Of a stretch of DNA of 44,753 bases, positions 23,817-31,579 are shown piece by piece. The position numbers and the translations under genes are program-made. Below the pieces are notes generated by a model. That model was given only the letters and a program-made list of their open reading frames with translations. It was not told the origin of the DNA and did not search any database. Source of the stretch: RGIG3528 sp045598045 (GTDB lineage Bacteria > Bacillota > Clostridia > Lachnospirales > Lachnospiraceae); the NCBI GenBank assembly GCA_045598045.1, contig JAZLLG010000012.1, forward strand, positions 1 to 44,753, written 5' to 3'. Numbering within the stretch: position 1 is the first letter of the stretch; every line of letters begins with the position of its first letter.

Positions 23817-25040
23817 TTAACGTTTTTCCGCAAGACCGAGAAGTATTTCGGTACACTTCTCAAGCGCCTGTACTGTGATGTACTCGAAGCGTCCGTGATA
23901 GTTTGCTCCGCCGGTGCAAAGATTCGGGCAGGGAAGCCCCATATAAGAAAGTCTGGCTCCGTCCGTACCTCCGCGGATTGCGCAGATTTTAGGTGTGACT
24001 CCAAGATCCTCCATAACCTTTTTTGCATTATCTATAAGGAACATATGAGGCTCTATCATCTTTTTCATATTGGAGTAGGAATCCACGATTTCAGCCGTGA
24101 AAGTACCTTCCCCGTACACACTGTTAAGATAAGTAACCGCATTTCTGACAACAGCTTTCTTTTCCTCAAGCTTTTTATCATCGTGGTCACGGAGAATGTA
24201 ATGTAGCTTGCAGTTTTCAACATCTCCTTCAATATAGTTAAGGTGATAAAAACCTTCGTAACCTTCCGTATGCTCCGGAACCTGTTCGGCCGGAAGCATT
24301 GCGTTAAACTGCATTCCGAGAGTGATGGCGTTTTTCATTACATTTTTTGCCGAGCCCGGATGAACACTTCTGCCTTTTACGGAAAGCTTCAGCGCTGCTG
24401 CGTTAAAGTTCTCATATTCGATTTCTCCTACTGCTCCGCCGTCAACAGTGTACGCGTAGTCCGCCTTAAAGCCTTCAACGTCAAAGAAATCAACGCCTCT
24501 TCCAACTTCTTCGTCGGGAGTAAAGCCGATGCATATCTTTCCGTGCCTGATGGACGAATCGTTGATAAGCCGCTCTGCCATAGCCATAATCTCTGCTACT
24601 CCGGCTTTGTCATCGGCGCCGAGAAGCGTGGTGCCGTCGGTTACAATCAGGTCCTCTCCGATTCTTGTAAGAAGGTCCGGGTATTCCGTTGCATCCATTT
24701 TAATGCCAAGTTCTTTATTAAGTGTAACAACACCGCCGTCATAGTTTTTTATAATCTGCGGCTTAACGTCCTTACCGCTCACCGCATCACTCGTATCCAT
24801 ATGAGCAATGAAGCCGAGTGCCGGAGCAGTTTCCCCATCGGGAAGATTGGACGGAATTACTGCGTAAACGTAGCAATTATCCGACATCCTGACATCCTGC
24901 GCGCCTATTTCTTTCAGTTCTTTTACAAGAAGCTTTGCAAGTTCAAACTGCTTTGCCGTACTGGGAACGCTTTCCACATCCTCCTGTGACTGCGTATCCA
25001 GCTTAACATAGCGTAAAAATCTGTCTAAAACCGATTCCAT
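23817..25040 (-). CDS. pepT: Peptidase T (tripeptide aminopeptidase)
   Basis: This 407-aa zinc exopeptidase of the M20B family removes the N-terminal residue of tripeptides in the cytoplasm. Metal and catalytic motifs are GFIAHMDTSDA (His80, Asp82), LLGADDKAG (Asp143), FTPDEEVGRG (Glu177/178), YTVDGG and the C-terminal GGANYHGRFEY histidine, matching E. coli PepT in order and spacing. The ATG at 25040 has ACGGAGG upstream. A 12-codon upstream extension lacks support. It is a single-gene unit. Confidence 0.97.
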   Translation of the reverse strand: MESVLDRFLRYVKLDTQSQEDVESVPSTAKQFELAKLLVKELKEIGAQDVRMSDNCYVYAVIPSNLPDGETAPALGFIAHMDTSDAVSGKDVKPQIIKNYDGGVVTLNKELGIKMDATEYPDLLTRIGEDLIVTDGTTLLGADDKAGVAEIMAMAERLINDSSIRHGKICIGFTPDEEVGRGVDFFDVEGFKADYAYTVDGGAVGEIEYENFNAAALKLSVKGRSVHPGSAKNVMKNAITLGMQFNAMLPAEQVPEHTEGYEGFYHLNYIEGDVENCKLHYILRDHDDKKLEEKKAVVRNAVTYLNSVYGEGTFTAEIVDSYSNMKKMIEPHMFLIDNAKKVMEDLGVTPKICAIRGGTDGARLSYMGLPCPNLCTGGANYHGRFEYITVQALEKCTEILLGLAEKR

Positions 25041-25141
25041 AATAATACCTCCGTTTTGATGGTTGTCAGCTAACATCCATTTTACCGCTATTTCCTGCAG
25101 ATTTCCACCATCTGTTTCATGAATTGCATTTCAGGATACTC

Positions 25142-25170
25142 TTGCAAAAAAAGTCGTCAAGATATACAAT
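25142..25170 (+). promoter_or_regulatory. Promoter of the Big_2-like secreted protein gene
   Basis: There is a -35 TTGCAA (25142-25147), a 17-base spacer and a -10 TACAAT (25165-25170). Transcription would start near 25177, leaving a leader of about 67 bases that contains an inverted repeat. Confidence 0.55.
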
Positions 25171-25195
25171 TACTTTGTATGTTTACTGAAACATG

Positions 25196-25213
25196 ACACG
25201 TAATTTTACGTGT
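25196..25213. promoter_or_regulatory. Inverted repeat in the leader of the secreted protein gene
   Basis: ACACGTAA and TTACGTGT flank a TT centre as perfect 8-bp arms. It lies within the predicted leader, 30 bases before the start codon, and could be an operator or a small RNA hairpin. Confidence 0.4.
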
Positions 25214-25243
25214 TGTTAGCTGAATATAAAAAGGAGTCTCATC

Positions 25244-26116
25244 GTGAAAAAATACATTAAATTTCTTTCCGCATCGCTTGTCGTTGCGCTTTTAACCGCA
25301 TTAATCCCTTCAACAACAGCATTTGCAGAGGACACACCTTTGCTTATCAGCGCGCCGATACTCATTGCGCCCGCACCGAACCCGGTTAAAACGGTGTCTC
25401 TTGCACCGCAATATGCAACAAGCGCAGCATCTTCACTTACTGCTCTTACGCTTAAGCTTGGCGGTTCTGGCTACGACCTTAAGTATTATGGTGTTTCGGA
25501 CTACAAAACCCAGCTTAAGAACGGTACACTTCTCTGGGTTTCTTCCGATTCCACGGTTGCATCCGTTAACCAAAGTGGTCTCGTTACTCCTGTTTCCGAA
25601 GGTATCTGCGAGATTTCGCTTCAGGTCGGTACCGGCGAATACAGCTGCGTTCCCGTAGTTGTTACCGTAATCGATCCTTCGAAGCCTGTTGTTTCTCCCA
25701 CTCCGGAAGCTGTTCCGAGCGTCGCTCCCACATCCGCTCCCGAAGTGTCCAAAGCGCCTGAAACCTCAGACACAACATTCAAGTCAGACACAGTCGTTTT
25801 CAGTAACGACCGTTCTCCTTACAAGCCTTATCTTGAGGTTGTTGACACCCTCAATTACTCCGGTTTCTGTCCCACAACGGAAGAAGGCTGGACAGATGTC
25901 ATCACCACACTTTTCCGCATAAAGATTTACGACCCGTGCACAGAAAAGGACTACACCATAGATAAAGACAATCCGATTCCCGCAAATTGGAGCGTCAAGG
26001 CTGTCAGATACCATAACAGCTCCGCTCTTCTCAAGAGTATCGGCGTTATGGTTCCGTACAATACCTCCTTCACATACCTCGAATTACCCGTCGAAATGTT
26101 AATTAACTTCCGTTAA
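25244..26116 (+). CDS. Secreted protein with Big_2-like (bacterial Ig-like) domain
   Basis: This 290-aa exported protein starts with GTG, with AAGGAGT seven bases upstream. A signal peptide (residues 1-28, cleavage after TTAFA) is followed by a domain of about 80 residues with WVSSDSTVASVNQSGLVTPVSEG, the hallmark of Big_2 Ig-like folds. A Pro/Ser/Thr-rich linker (about 146-180) and a C-terminal region of about 110 residues (VVFSNDRSPYKPYLEV to the end) that I do not recognise complete the protein. There is no LPxTG or other wall anchor. It is probably an extracellular or wall-associated protein. The next gene also encodes an exported protein but has its own promoter. Confidence 0.85.
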   Translation: MKKYIKFLSASLVVALLTALIPSTTAFAEDTPLLISAPILIAPAPNPVKTVSLAPQYATSAASSLTALTLKLGGSGYDLKYYGVSDYKTQLKNGTLLWVSSDSTVASVNQSGLVTPVSEGICEISLQVGTGEYSCVPVVVTVIDPSKPVVSPTPEAVPSVAPTSAPEVSKAPETSDTTFKSDTVVFSNDRSPYKPYLEVVDTLNYSGFCPTTEEGWTDVITTLFRIKIYDPCTEKDYTIDKDNPIPANWSVKAVRYHNSSALLKSIGVMVPYNTSFTYLELPVEMLINFR

Positions 26117-26143
26117 TTTGCTTTGCCGCAAGGATTCATTTGT

Positions 26144-26173
26144 CTTGCTTTAAAGTGCTTTTGGTAGTATAAT
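26144..26173 (+). promoter_or_regulatory. Promoter of the trigger-factor-like lipoprotein gene
   Basis: There is a -35 TTGCTT (26144-26149), an 18-base spacer and a perfect -10 TATAAT (26168-26173), about 40 bases before the start codon. Confidence 0.6.
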
Positions 26174-26212
26174 ATCGACGTTTCTTAAGCTTCATTCAGA
26201 GAGGACTTATTA

Positions 26213-27511
26213 ATGAACAAACTCACCAGAAAAATCGTTCTTGGCACTGCATTAATTACATCACTTGTTTGTCTTGCAGCCTGCACCAAGAACGGTAATG
26301 ATACTCCTACAAATACTCCTACCACCGGCCCTCTCGCCGTTGGAGACAATACGCCCACACCCGTTCTCACCCAGGACCCTAACGATATGGACGATAACAA
26401 CATGGGTGGCGAGATTATCGGCCCCTCAACGCCTACACCAACTCCTACTCCCACTCCGGACGTAAACATTTCACAGGTTGTTGACCCTAATCAGGATCCT
26501 ACTGCCGCAGGCGTCGACCCGAATACTGTTGTCGGTGAGGTAAGTGAGCAGGGAAAGGTTGATGAGAGCGGAGACGTTAAAAACTACATTGTTGACGTAG
26601 ACGGTGTCAAGGTTGAGATTGCACCTTATGCAGGTCTCACTCTTCATCCCGCTTCTGACGACGATCTTGCTGCAGCCATCTATGCAAAGCTTGCTACCGT
26701 AAACATTGAAAAGCCCAGCTACGACACGGCAAAAATCGGTGACTTCGTAAACATCAACTACATCGCACAGGTAAGAGCCGGTGAAGATGAATACGAGTTC
26801 CGCGAGGATGACATCGTCGGACGCCTTGGTTCCTACGACCTTCCTTATGGCTTCGACTCCGCAATCGTCGGCACACCCGCAGGTGATGTTACTTCCTACA
26901 AGAACACCTTCCCCGATGACTACGCAGACGATCGTTATGCCGGAAAAACGGTTAACTTCATCATCACCATTAACTACATCTACACCATCGGCCATCCCGG
27001 CTGCACCGACGAAGAGGTTTCCGAATACTTCGGTTATGGCTCCGCCTATGAATTCACTTCTGCCATCAGAGAAGAAGCTAACAGAAAGAGCTATGAGGAT
27101 TCCATTTCCACATACCTTCTTAACAACTGTGAAGCTACAGGCATCAGTAAGAGCGAAATCCAAGAGTATTCCGATTTCCTTTATCAGCAGTACATCGACA
27201 TTGCAAACGCAAATTCATACATGTATGATTTCGATACGGTTGCATGCCTCTACGATATGTTCGGTTTCTCCAATCTTGATGTGTTAAGGAAAAACACCGA
27301 CGGTATTGCCAATTCATCCTACAAGTACTACTACATCCTCAAAGGTGTTGCAAAGGATATGAATGTGTCTCTTGATGACATCGACTACTCTACTCTTTAC
27401 AACAACTACATTTCACAGATGACCGGCGAATACAACGATTTCGAATGTGATTACTTCATTTACAAAAACATTGTATATGATTTCATAATCGCCAACGCCA
27501 AATTCAATTAA
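26213..27511 (+). CDS. Lipoprotein resembling trigger factor (FKBP-like plus C-domain)
   Basis: This 432-aa lipoprotein has the lipobox LAAC (Cys24), which would anchor it outside the membrane. A Thr/Pro-rich linker with a (TP)n tract (about 30-84) follows. A domain around 175-265 (IGDFVNINYIAQV, GFDSAIVGTPAGD, KTVNFIITINYIY) is like the FKBP-type isomerase domain of trigger factor. The remaining helical region (270-432) is like the trigger factor C-terminal domain. It lacks the ribosome-binding N-domain, so it is likely an extracytoplasmic folding helper rather than the ribosomal chaperone. Whether the isomerase site is active is not clear. The RBS GAGAGGA precedes the ATG. Confidence 0.8.
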   Translation: MNKLTRKIVLGTALITSLVCLAACTKNGNDTPTNTPTTGPLAVGDNTPTPVLTQDPNDMDDNNMGGEIIGPSTPTPTPTPTPDVNISQVVDPNQDPTAAGVDPNTVVGEVSEQGKVDESGDVKNYIVDVDGVKVEIAPYAGLTLHPASDDDLAAAIYAKLATVNIEKPSYDTAKIGDFVNINYIAQVRAGEDEYEFREDDIVGRLGSYDLPYGFDSAIVGTPAGDVTSYKNTFPDDYADDRYAGKTVNFIITINYIYTIGHPGCTDEEVSEYFGYGSAYEFTSAIREEANRKSYEDSISTYLLNNCEATGISKSEIQEYSDFLYQQYIDIANANSYMYDFDTVACLYDMFGFSNLDVLRKNTDGIANSSYKYYYILKGVAKDMNVSLDDIDYSTLYNNYISQMTGEYNDFECDYFIYKNIVYDFIIANAKFN

Positions 27512-27516
27512 TAAAC

Positions 27517-27551
27517 AAAAGAAGCTTTCCGGAAAGGAAGGCTTCTTTTTT
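27517..27551. terminator. Bidirectional terminator
   Basis: AAGAAGC...TTTCC pairs with GGAAG-GCTTCTT, giving an imperfect 12-bp stem with T-runs on both sides (CTTCTTTTTTATC on plus; TTTTGTTTATT on minus). It ends the lipoprotein gene and the converging ParA-like gene. A second stem, CGCACGTTC with GAACCGTGCG (27555-27581), lies just beyond. Confidence 0.75.
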
Positions 27552-27610
27552 ATCGCACGTTCCCAAGTGTGAACCGTGCGGTTGAAAGGGCATATATTCG
27601 CATCTTTCTA

Positions 27611-28378
27611 TTATTTTGTTGTGAATCGTTTATTGATTCTTACTAACTTATTGGAAATACTGTGAATCTTTTTAATATATTCGTTCTGATTGGGATTTTC
27701 TGCTTCTCTTTTAATCATCAAGTCCACGTCACCCCTCAGACATGCACTCATAAGCGAACTGCAGTACGGAATCATTGATATCCTTTCTGACGGGATATCA
27801 AAAGTTTTTTTGAATTCATCAAGCGGAAACCCGGATCCCCTTTTTCCTTTGTTGATAACAAAAAAGGATGGTCCGAGATACCTGTAATACGCGTCAAGAC
27901 AACTTACGGCCTCTTGAAAATCTCCAGGCAGGAAAACCATGCAAAAATCTGCCATTTCTATTGCTTCAAAAGCAGCTTTATTGTTTTCACCGCTGACGTC
28001 AAGAAAGAAAAAATCTTCATGCGACCTTTCAAGAAACGGCTTTTCGCCCGGTTCGGGAGGTCTGTACAGAGTAACTCCCGGCTCTCTTTCAACACCAAGC
28101 CGTCCGCGATAAAGCGTACTTTCGAAAACATCCCTGTATCGAAGCAAATATTTCAAGTAATCCGGGCTTCCCGGACTTGTGAAAAAACCTGCTTCCTCGG
28201 AAACGCAACCGATTCTGCTTGAAACCGAATAATAGTTTTCCAGCATATCGGAGCCAAGGCTGTTGCTTCGCATTCCGATACTCATACCCATTTTTGAATT
28301 CAAATATGTTGAAACCGCGATAATATTTGTCGTAACCCCTCCGCCATAACGAATGGGGCTCCAACCGCATATATTCAT
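27611..28378 (-). CDS. ParA/MinD-like protein with deviant P-loop
   Basis: This 255-aa protein has the order of motifs of SIMIBI ATPases such as ParA, MinD and CpaE/TadZ: an N-terminal WSPIRYGGGVTTNIIAVSTYL where the Walker A lysines are absent, a FFFLDVSGE Walker B-like strand, and MADFCMVFLPGDF followed by FFVINKGK, which resembles the nucleotide-base contact strand. It probably does not hydrolyse ATP in the usual way. The TadZ pseudo-ATPase of Flp-pilus systems is one relative to consider, but no pilus or secretion gene is nearby. The start has AAAGGGG close upstream. It is an orphan unit whose function is unknown. Confidence 0.65.
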   Translation of the reverse strand: MNICGWSPIRYGGGVTTNIIAVSTYLNSKMGMSIGMRSNSLGSDMLENYYSVSSRIGCVSEEAGFFTSPGSPDYLKYLLRYRDVFESTLYRGRLGVEREPGVTLYRPPEPGEKPFLERSHEDFFFLDVSGENNKAAFEAIEMADFCMVFLPGDFQEAVSCLDAYYRYLGPSFFVINKGKRGSGFPLDEFKKTFDIPSERISMIPYCSSLMSACLRGDVDLMIKREAENPNQNEYIKKIHSISNKLVRINKRFTTK

Positions 28379-28506
28379 TTAACCCCTTTTCCCGAATTAT
28401 ATGCCCCCCAATCCCCCCTTCTTCCTTTTTCTGAGAATTTATCAACATATTTCCTTGTGACTGTAATTTTAGCATTTCGCCTTACTTGCGTCAAAACAAT
28501 CAGCGA

Positions 28507-28527
28507 TTTTCCCGACAATGTAGGTGC
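28507..28527. repeat. Copy 1 of a short element shared with 29858-29877
   Basis: TTTCCCGAC-AATGTAGGTGCT closely matches TTTCCCGAC-GTAGAGGTGCT upstream of the GH105 gene. This copy lies between the GH105 terminator and the ParA-like gene. Its role is unknown. Confidence 0.35.
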
Positions 28528-28536
28528 TCTTTACCA

Positions 28537-28566
28537 ACAAAAAAGGGGCGCTGATAAGTGCCCCTT
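28537..28566 (-). terminator. Terminator of the GH105-type gene
   Basis: AAGGGGC (28543-28549) pairs with GCCCCTT (28560-28566), followed on the minus strand by TTTTTTGTT. It begins seven bases past the stop codon. Confidence 0.75.
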
Positions 28567-28572
28567 AACCTG

Positions 28573-29841
28573 TTATTTATTTAATATTGCCTGCAATTCA
28601 ACAGCTGCCATTATCACCGCTGCCGTTCCTTTAGCTTCATTCGAAGTCCTGTCCTCTTTAAGGTATTCTGTTTTTTCTATTTCTACTCCGGATTTTTTAT
28701 AGATATCGCAAATGGTCAACTTTCCATCAGGCTTTTGGGAAATCTTTGTGGTTACTATTCCGTTAAACGCCTTATACCCCGCATCGAAACAACTCTTATC
28801 CGCATAACCCATACGATATGCATGCATGAGCGAATACGCCACCATTGCGCTTCCGCTTGTTTCAAGATAGTTTCCATCAAGGCTCTTCTCCGTTTCATCG
28901 ACAACATTGTACCAAAGCCCGGTTTCAGGATCGGCAAAAGCTAACATACCATCAAAAAACCTGTTCATATCCTTTTGAAGCAACTGTTTGCCTTCTCCCG
29001 AAGGCATTTCATCTATAGCTTTTGACATTGCCATGGCATACCAGCCGATTGCACGAAGCCAGGAAATGTCATTTGTCTTTTTATCCGATGGGCTGTATGC
29101 ATGAGCATAAAGACCATTTTCACGAACAAGATTATCAGCTGCCCAATGAAGTCTTTTGGCCGCTTTGTTCCTGATTTCCATCGCTTCTTCCGGTTTTTCG
29201 GACTCTATGAGATTTGCATATTCCAGAAGAAAAGGATTTGACATATAAAGCCCGTCAAGAGCAATGCCCCAGTACTTCCAGTTTTTGTTATTCATTTTAT
29301 GAATGAAGTTACCGCCACATTCCTCAAAAGTTGTCTGGTTTTTCAGTTGCTCATAAATAAATTCGGTAACCGCAATATACTTTTCGTTATATGGCTGATT
29401 TTCTTCTTTTTCAAGCGCGAGCAAATCAAGCAAAGGTTTTCCGCATGCCACGCTGTCAAGCTCTCCTAAAACATACTGATCGTACTTAAGAGCAAAGCCC
29501 GTTCCGCTCTCCTCAATCAGATTATCATAAAAGGCATCCGTCCATTCGTAAAAATCCTTGTTCGCAGCTTTATCCAAAGCGTAAACACGTAAAAAAGCAT
29601 CATTCATACAGCCGGTATAATATGTCCAACTGCGCTCCTTGCGTTCCATATCCCACGTAAATCCACCCATCTGTTTCGGACTGTTTTCGCCAAGAAGCTG
29701 TTTTGCATAATCAATTACAATACTTACATCCTTTTTCATCTGTTCCTCATCGCCAAGAGGCTCTTTCCGCCCACAACCCGTGAACATTAATCCTGCCATA
29801 AACAAAACTATCATCCATAATTCAGCCGTAATACAAAGCAC
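28573..29841 (-). CDS. GH105-type unsaturated rhamnogalacturonyl/glucuronyl hydrolase lipoprotein
   Basis: This protein of about 422 aa resembles the YteR/GH105 (GH88-like) alpha/alpha-barrel family, with LDGLYMSNPFL (conserved Asp), ISWLRAIGWYAMAMSKAI and ETSGSAMVAYSL. Such enzymes remove the unsaturated uronic acid that lyases leave on pectin or related oligosaccharides by hydrating its double bond. A hydrophobic start and FTGCGRK lipobox-like site suggest a membrane-anchored form outside the cell. The start is uncertain: the first possible codon is GTG at 29841 and an ATG lies at 29814; neither has a clear RBS, and the signal lacks the usual positive charges. It links the window to pectin use along with uxuAB. 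Confidence 0.85.
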   Translation of the reverse strand: MLCITAELWMIVLFMAGLMFTGCGRKEPLGDEEQMKKDVSIVIDYAKQLLGENSPKQMGGFTWDMERKERSWTYYTGCMNDAFLRVYALDKAANKDFYEWTDAFYDNLIEESGTGFALKYDQYVLGELDSVACGKPLLDLLALEKEENQPYNEKYIAVTEFIYEQLKNQTTFEECGGNFIHKMNNKNWKYWGIALDGLYMSNPFLLEYANLIESEKPEEAMEIRNKAAKRLHWAADNLVRENGLYAHAYSPSDKKTNDISWLRAIGWYAMAMSKAIDEMPSGEGKQLLQKDMNRFFDGMLAFADPETGLWYNVVDETEKSLDGNYLETSGSAMVAYSLMHAYRMGYADKSCFDAGYKAFNGIVTTKISQKPDGKLTICDIYKKSGVEIEKTEYLKEDRTSNEAKGTAAVIMAAVELQAILNK

Positions 29842-29857
29842 CCCCGATCAGGTTTTC

Positions 29858-29877
29858 TTTCCCGACGTAGAGGTGCT
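29858..29877. repeat. Copy 2 of the short element, forming a hairpin over the GH105 start
   Basis: TTTCCCGAC-GTAGAGGTGCT is shared with 28507-28527. Here its GGTGCT (29872-29877) can pair with AGCACC at 29837-29842, which covers the GTG start. Read on the minus strand, this would enclose the start in a hairpin with a 29-base loop. Regulation is only suggested. Confidence 0.35.
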
Positions 29878-29908
29878 GTTTTTCGGTATTTGACCGATAC
29901 TTTATAAA

Positions 29909-29937
29909 ATTATGCACTATTTCAAACGCTTTTTCAA
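29909..29937 (-). promoter_or_regulatory. Promoter of the GH105-type gene
   Basis: On the minus strand there is a -35 TTGAAA (29932-29937), a 17-base spacer and a -10 CATAAT (29909-29914), giving a leader of about 60 bases that includes the hairpin element. A second candidate (TTGTTA-16-TATAAT) lies further upstream, just past the stop of the preceding hydrolase gene. Confidence 0.55.
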
Positions 29938-29997
29938 CAAAATACGAGCAAAGATAAAAGACAGCAATTATAACAAAGAGTGCTCAAATAACAAACA

Positions 29998-30741
29998 TCA
30001 ATGCATGTTCATGAAGTCCAATGCATGCTTCATGGATTCAATTGAAGCTTTTTCGCTGAAACCATGCTGCTCATCAGGATAAACAATAACCTCGGGGTTA
30101 TTATAGAAACCACTTGCCAAATCAATGTATTCATTGCTGACAATAGGGTCCTTCGCACCGTAAATAATCTGTACAGGTCCCTTGTAGTTTCCAAAATGCT
30201 CTTTAAGGTCATACCCTTTCATAGAAAGAACAAAATCGGCACCGAGAGTCATCCCCCAGAAGCTGAAGGTTTCGGGGACATTTTCGAAGTCAGGATATTT
30301 ACTCTTCCAATCGCTGAATATGCAGAAAGCCGGATAATACATAATAAGTCCGCGCACCGCATCGCCCTCTTCTTCCAGAAGCATTGCCTCAATAAATGCA
30401 CCCTGGCTCTGGCCGAAAAAGTATATTCGGGACTCGTCAACGAAGTCAAGCTCCCTGATGTAGTCAAAAACGTCCTGTAAATCCTCCTTCTCCGAGAACA
30501 ATGTCATGTCTTTTGTTGCTCCGGAGCTCTTTGACCGTACAGAACCGCCGCAAAAATCAAATGCATATGCTACGTAACCGTTTTCCGCAAAAAAACCGCA
30601 TTCCTTTTGCATGTCTGTGTACGAACAGTTATAACCATGGCACAAAATGACTGTCGGGTGCTTTCCTTCGCCCTCAGGTCTGTAAAGCATTCCGAAAATG
30701 TCTTTCCCTTCGGTATGAATTCTTAATTCACTCATCAACAT
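29998..30741 (-). CDS. Alpha/beta hydrolase (acyl esterase/peptidase-like)
   Basis: This 247-aa cytoplasmic protein has the alpha/beta-hydrolase fold: the oxyanion-hole region ILCHGYNCSYTDM, the nucleophile elbow FGQSQGAF (Ser in GQSQG), the acid near IYGAKDPIVS and the catalytic histidine in YPDEQHGFSEKA. The triad is complete. Such enzymes in sugar-utilisation regions often remove acyl groups (acetyl or feruloyl) from plant oligosaccharides, but the substrate is unknown. The start at 30741 has AAAGGAGGGG six bases upstream. It lies 76 bases after the response regulator gene without a clear terminator between, so it may be cotranscribed with the regulators. Confidence 0.87.
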   Translation of the reverse strand: MLMSELRIHTEGKDIFGMLYRPEGEGKHPTVILCHGYNCSYTDMQKECGFFAENGYVAYAFDFCGGSVRSKSSGATKDMTLFSEKEDLQDVFDYIRELDFVDESRIYFFGQSQGAFIEAMLLEEEGDAVRGLIMYYPAFCIFSDWKSKYPDFENVPETFSFWGMTLGADFVLSMKGYDLKEHFGNYKGPVQIIYGAKDPIVSNEYIDLASGFYNNPEVIVYPDEQHGFSEKASIESMKHALDFMNMH

Positions 30742-30817
30742 TTTAATCCCCTCCTTTAAGCTGTTCTCCTACCCCAAAGCGGAACTGGGACTATTTTACC
30801 ATTTTTAAATAATTATT

Positions 30818-31561
30818 TCAATACTTTCCAGATTGATATTCTGATGGTGTTACACCAACAACTTTCTTAAAAGTCGAAGAAAAGTACGCAATATCTTTAT
30901 ATCCAACACGCTCGGCCACTTCATAAACCTTAACGGCTACATCCGAAAGCATCTGCATGGCCTTATGCATACGGAAACGGGTGATGTATGCATTTGGTGT
31001 ATAGTCTGTTTCTTTTTTGAAGATGTGACTCAAATGACCCTCACTTATGCCTATGGCATCTCCCACAACCGCAATTGACAGATTCTCGTCACCATAATGC
31101 TTATCAATATATTCCATGGCAGCCATCACGTATCTGCTCTTGTCGCCTTTCTTTACGGAAAATACCGCAGAAGTCGGATCATCATCCTTCCTGTTTTTCT
31201 CCTGAATTGAAAGAATTGCGTTCTCAAGCTCGCCATCATGGAAAGGCTTAAGGATGAAATCTACCGCTCCAAGCTTTAATGCACTTTGGGCATATTTAAA
31301 GCTGTCATAAGCAGTAAGCACAATAACAAAAGCATTGCACCCACCCTCACGGAGCTTCGTAAGCATCTCTATGCCATCCATACCGGGCATATTCAGGTCT
31401 GTGATGATGATATCCGGTGAAAACTTCTCAACAGCGGCAATGCCAGCTTCTCCGTTGGCTGCTTCTCCGACAACAACGCACCCTATTGAATTCCAGTCAA
31501 CTGTCAGGATTATACCTTTGCGGATAAGATCCTCGTCTTCAACTACAAGAACTTTGTACAT
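30818..31561 (-). CDS. YesN-type response regulator with AraC DNA-binding domain
   Basis: This 247-aa protein has an N-terminal receiver domain (phospho-acceptor Asp55 in IIITDLNMPGMDG, Lys105 in ILKPF) and a C-terminal AraC-family double helix-turn-helix (about 148-245, ending KVVGVTPSEYQ). It should bind direct repeats and activate transcription when phosphorylated by the adjacent kinase. The likely target is the divergent ABC importer at 34495-39382, whose promoter has no good -35. The RBS GGAGAGG precedes the ATG. It follows the kinase gene by 18 bases in the same operon. Confidence 0.93.
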   Translation of the reverse strand: MYKVLVVEDEDLIRKGIILTVDWNSIGCVVVGEAANGEAGIAAVEKFSPDIIITDLNMPGMDGIEMLTKLREGGCNAFVIVLTAYDSFKYAQSALKLGAVDFILKPFHDGELENAILSIQEKNRKDDDPTSAVFSVKKGDKSRYVMAAMEYIDKHYGDENLSIAVVGDAIGISEGHLSHIFKKETDYTPNAYITRFRMHKAMQMLSDVAVKVYEVAERVGYKDIAYFSSTFKKVVGVTPSEYQSGKY

Positions 31562-31579
31562 TAACCTCTCCTTAGCTAT

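Noticed and set aside
24243..24989. Plus-strand open frame of 248 codons opposite pepT
   Set aside because: It is antisense to a well-conserved peptidase; the translation has no recognisable motif.
26420..26462. Tandem (TP)n codon repeat as a mobile or phase-variable element
   Set aside because: The repeat is in frame, short and imperfect, encoding a Thr/Pro-rich linker typical of lipoproteins.
26471..27163. Minus-strand open frame of 230 codons opposite the trigger-factor-like gene
   Set aside because: It is a shadow of codon bias in the lipoprotein gene; no motif or RBS.
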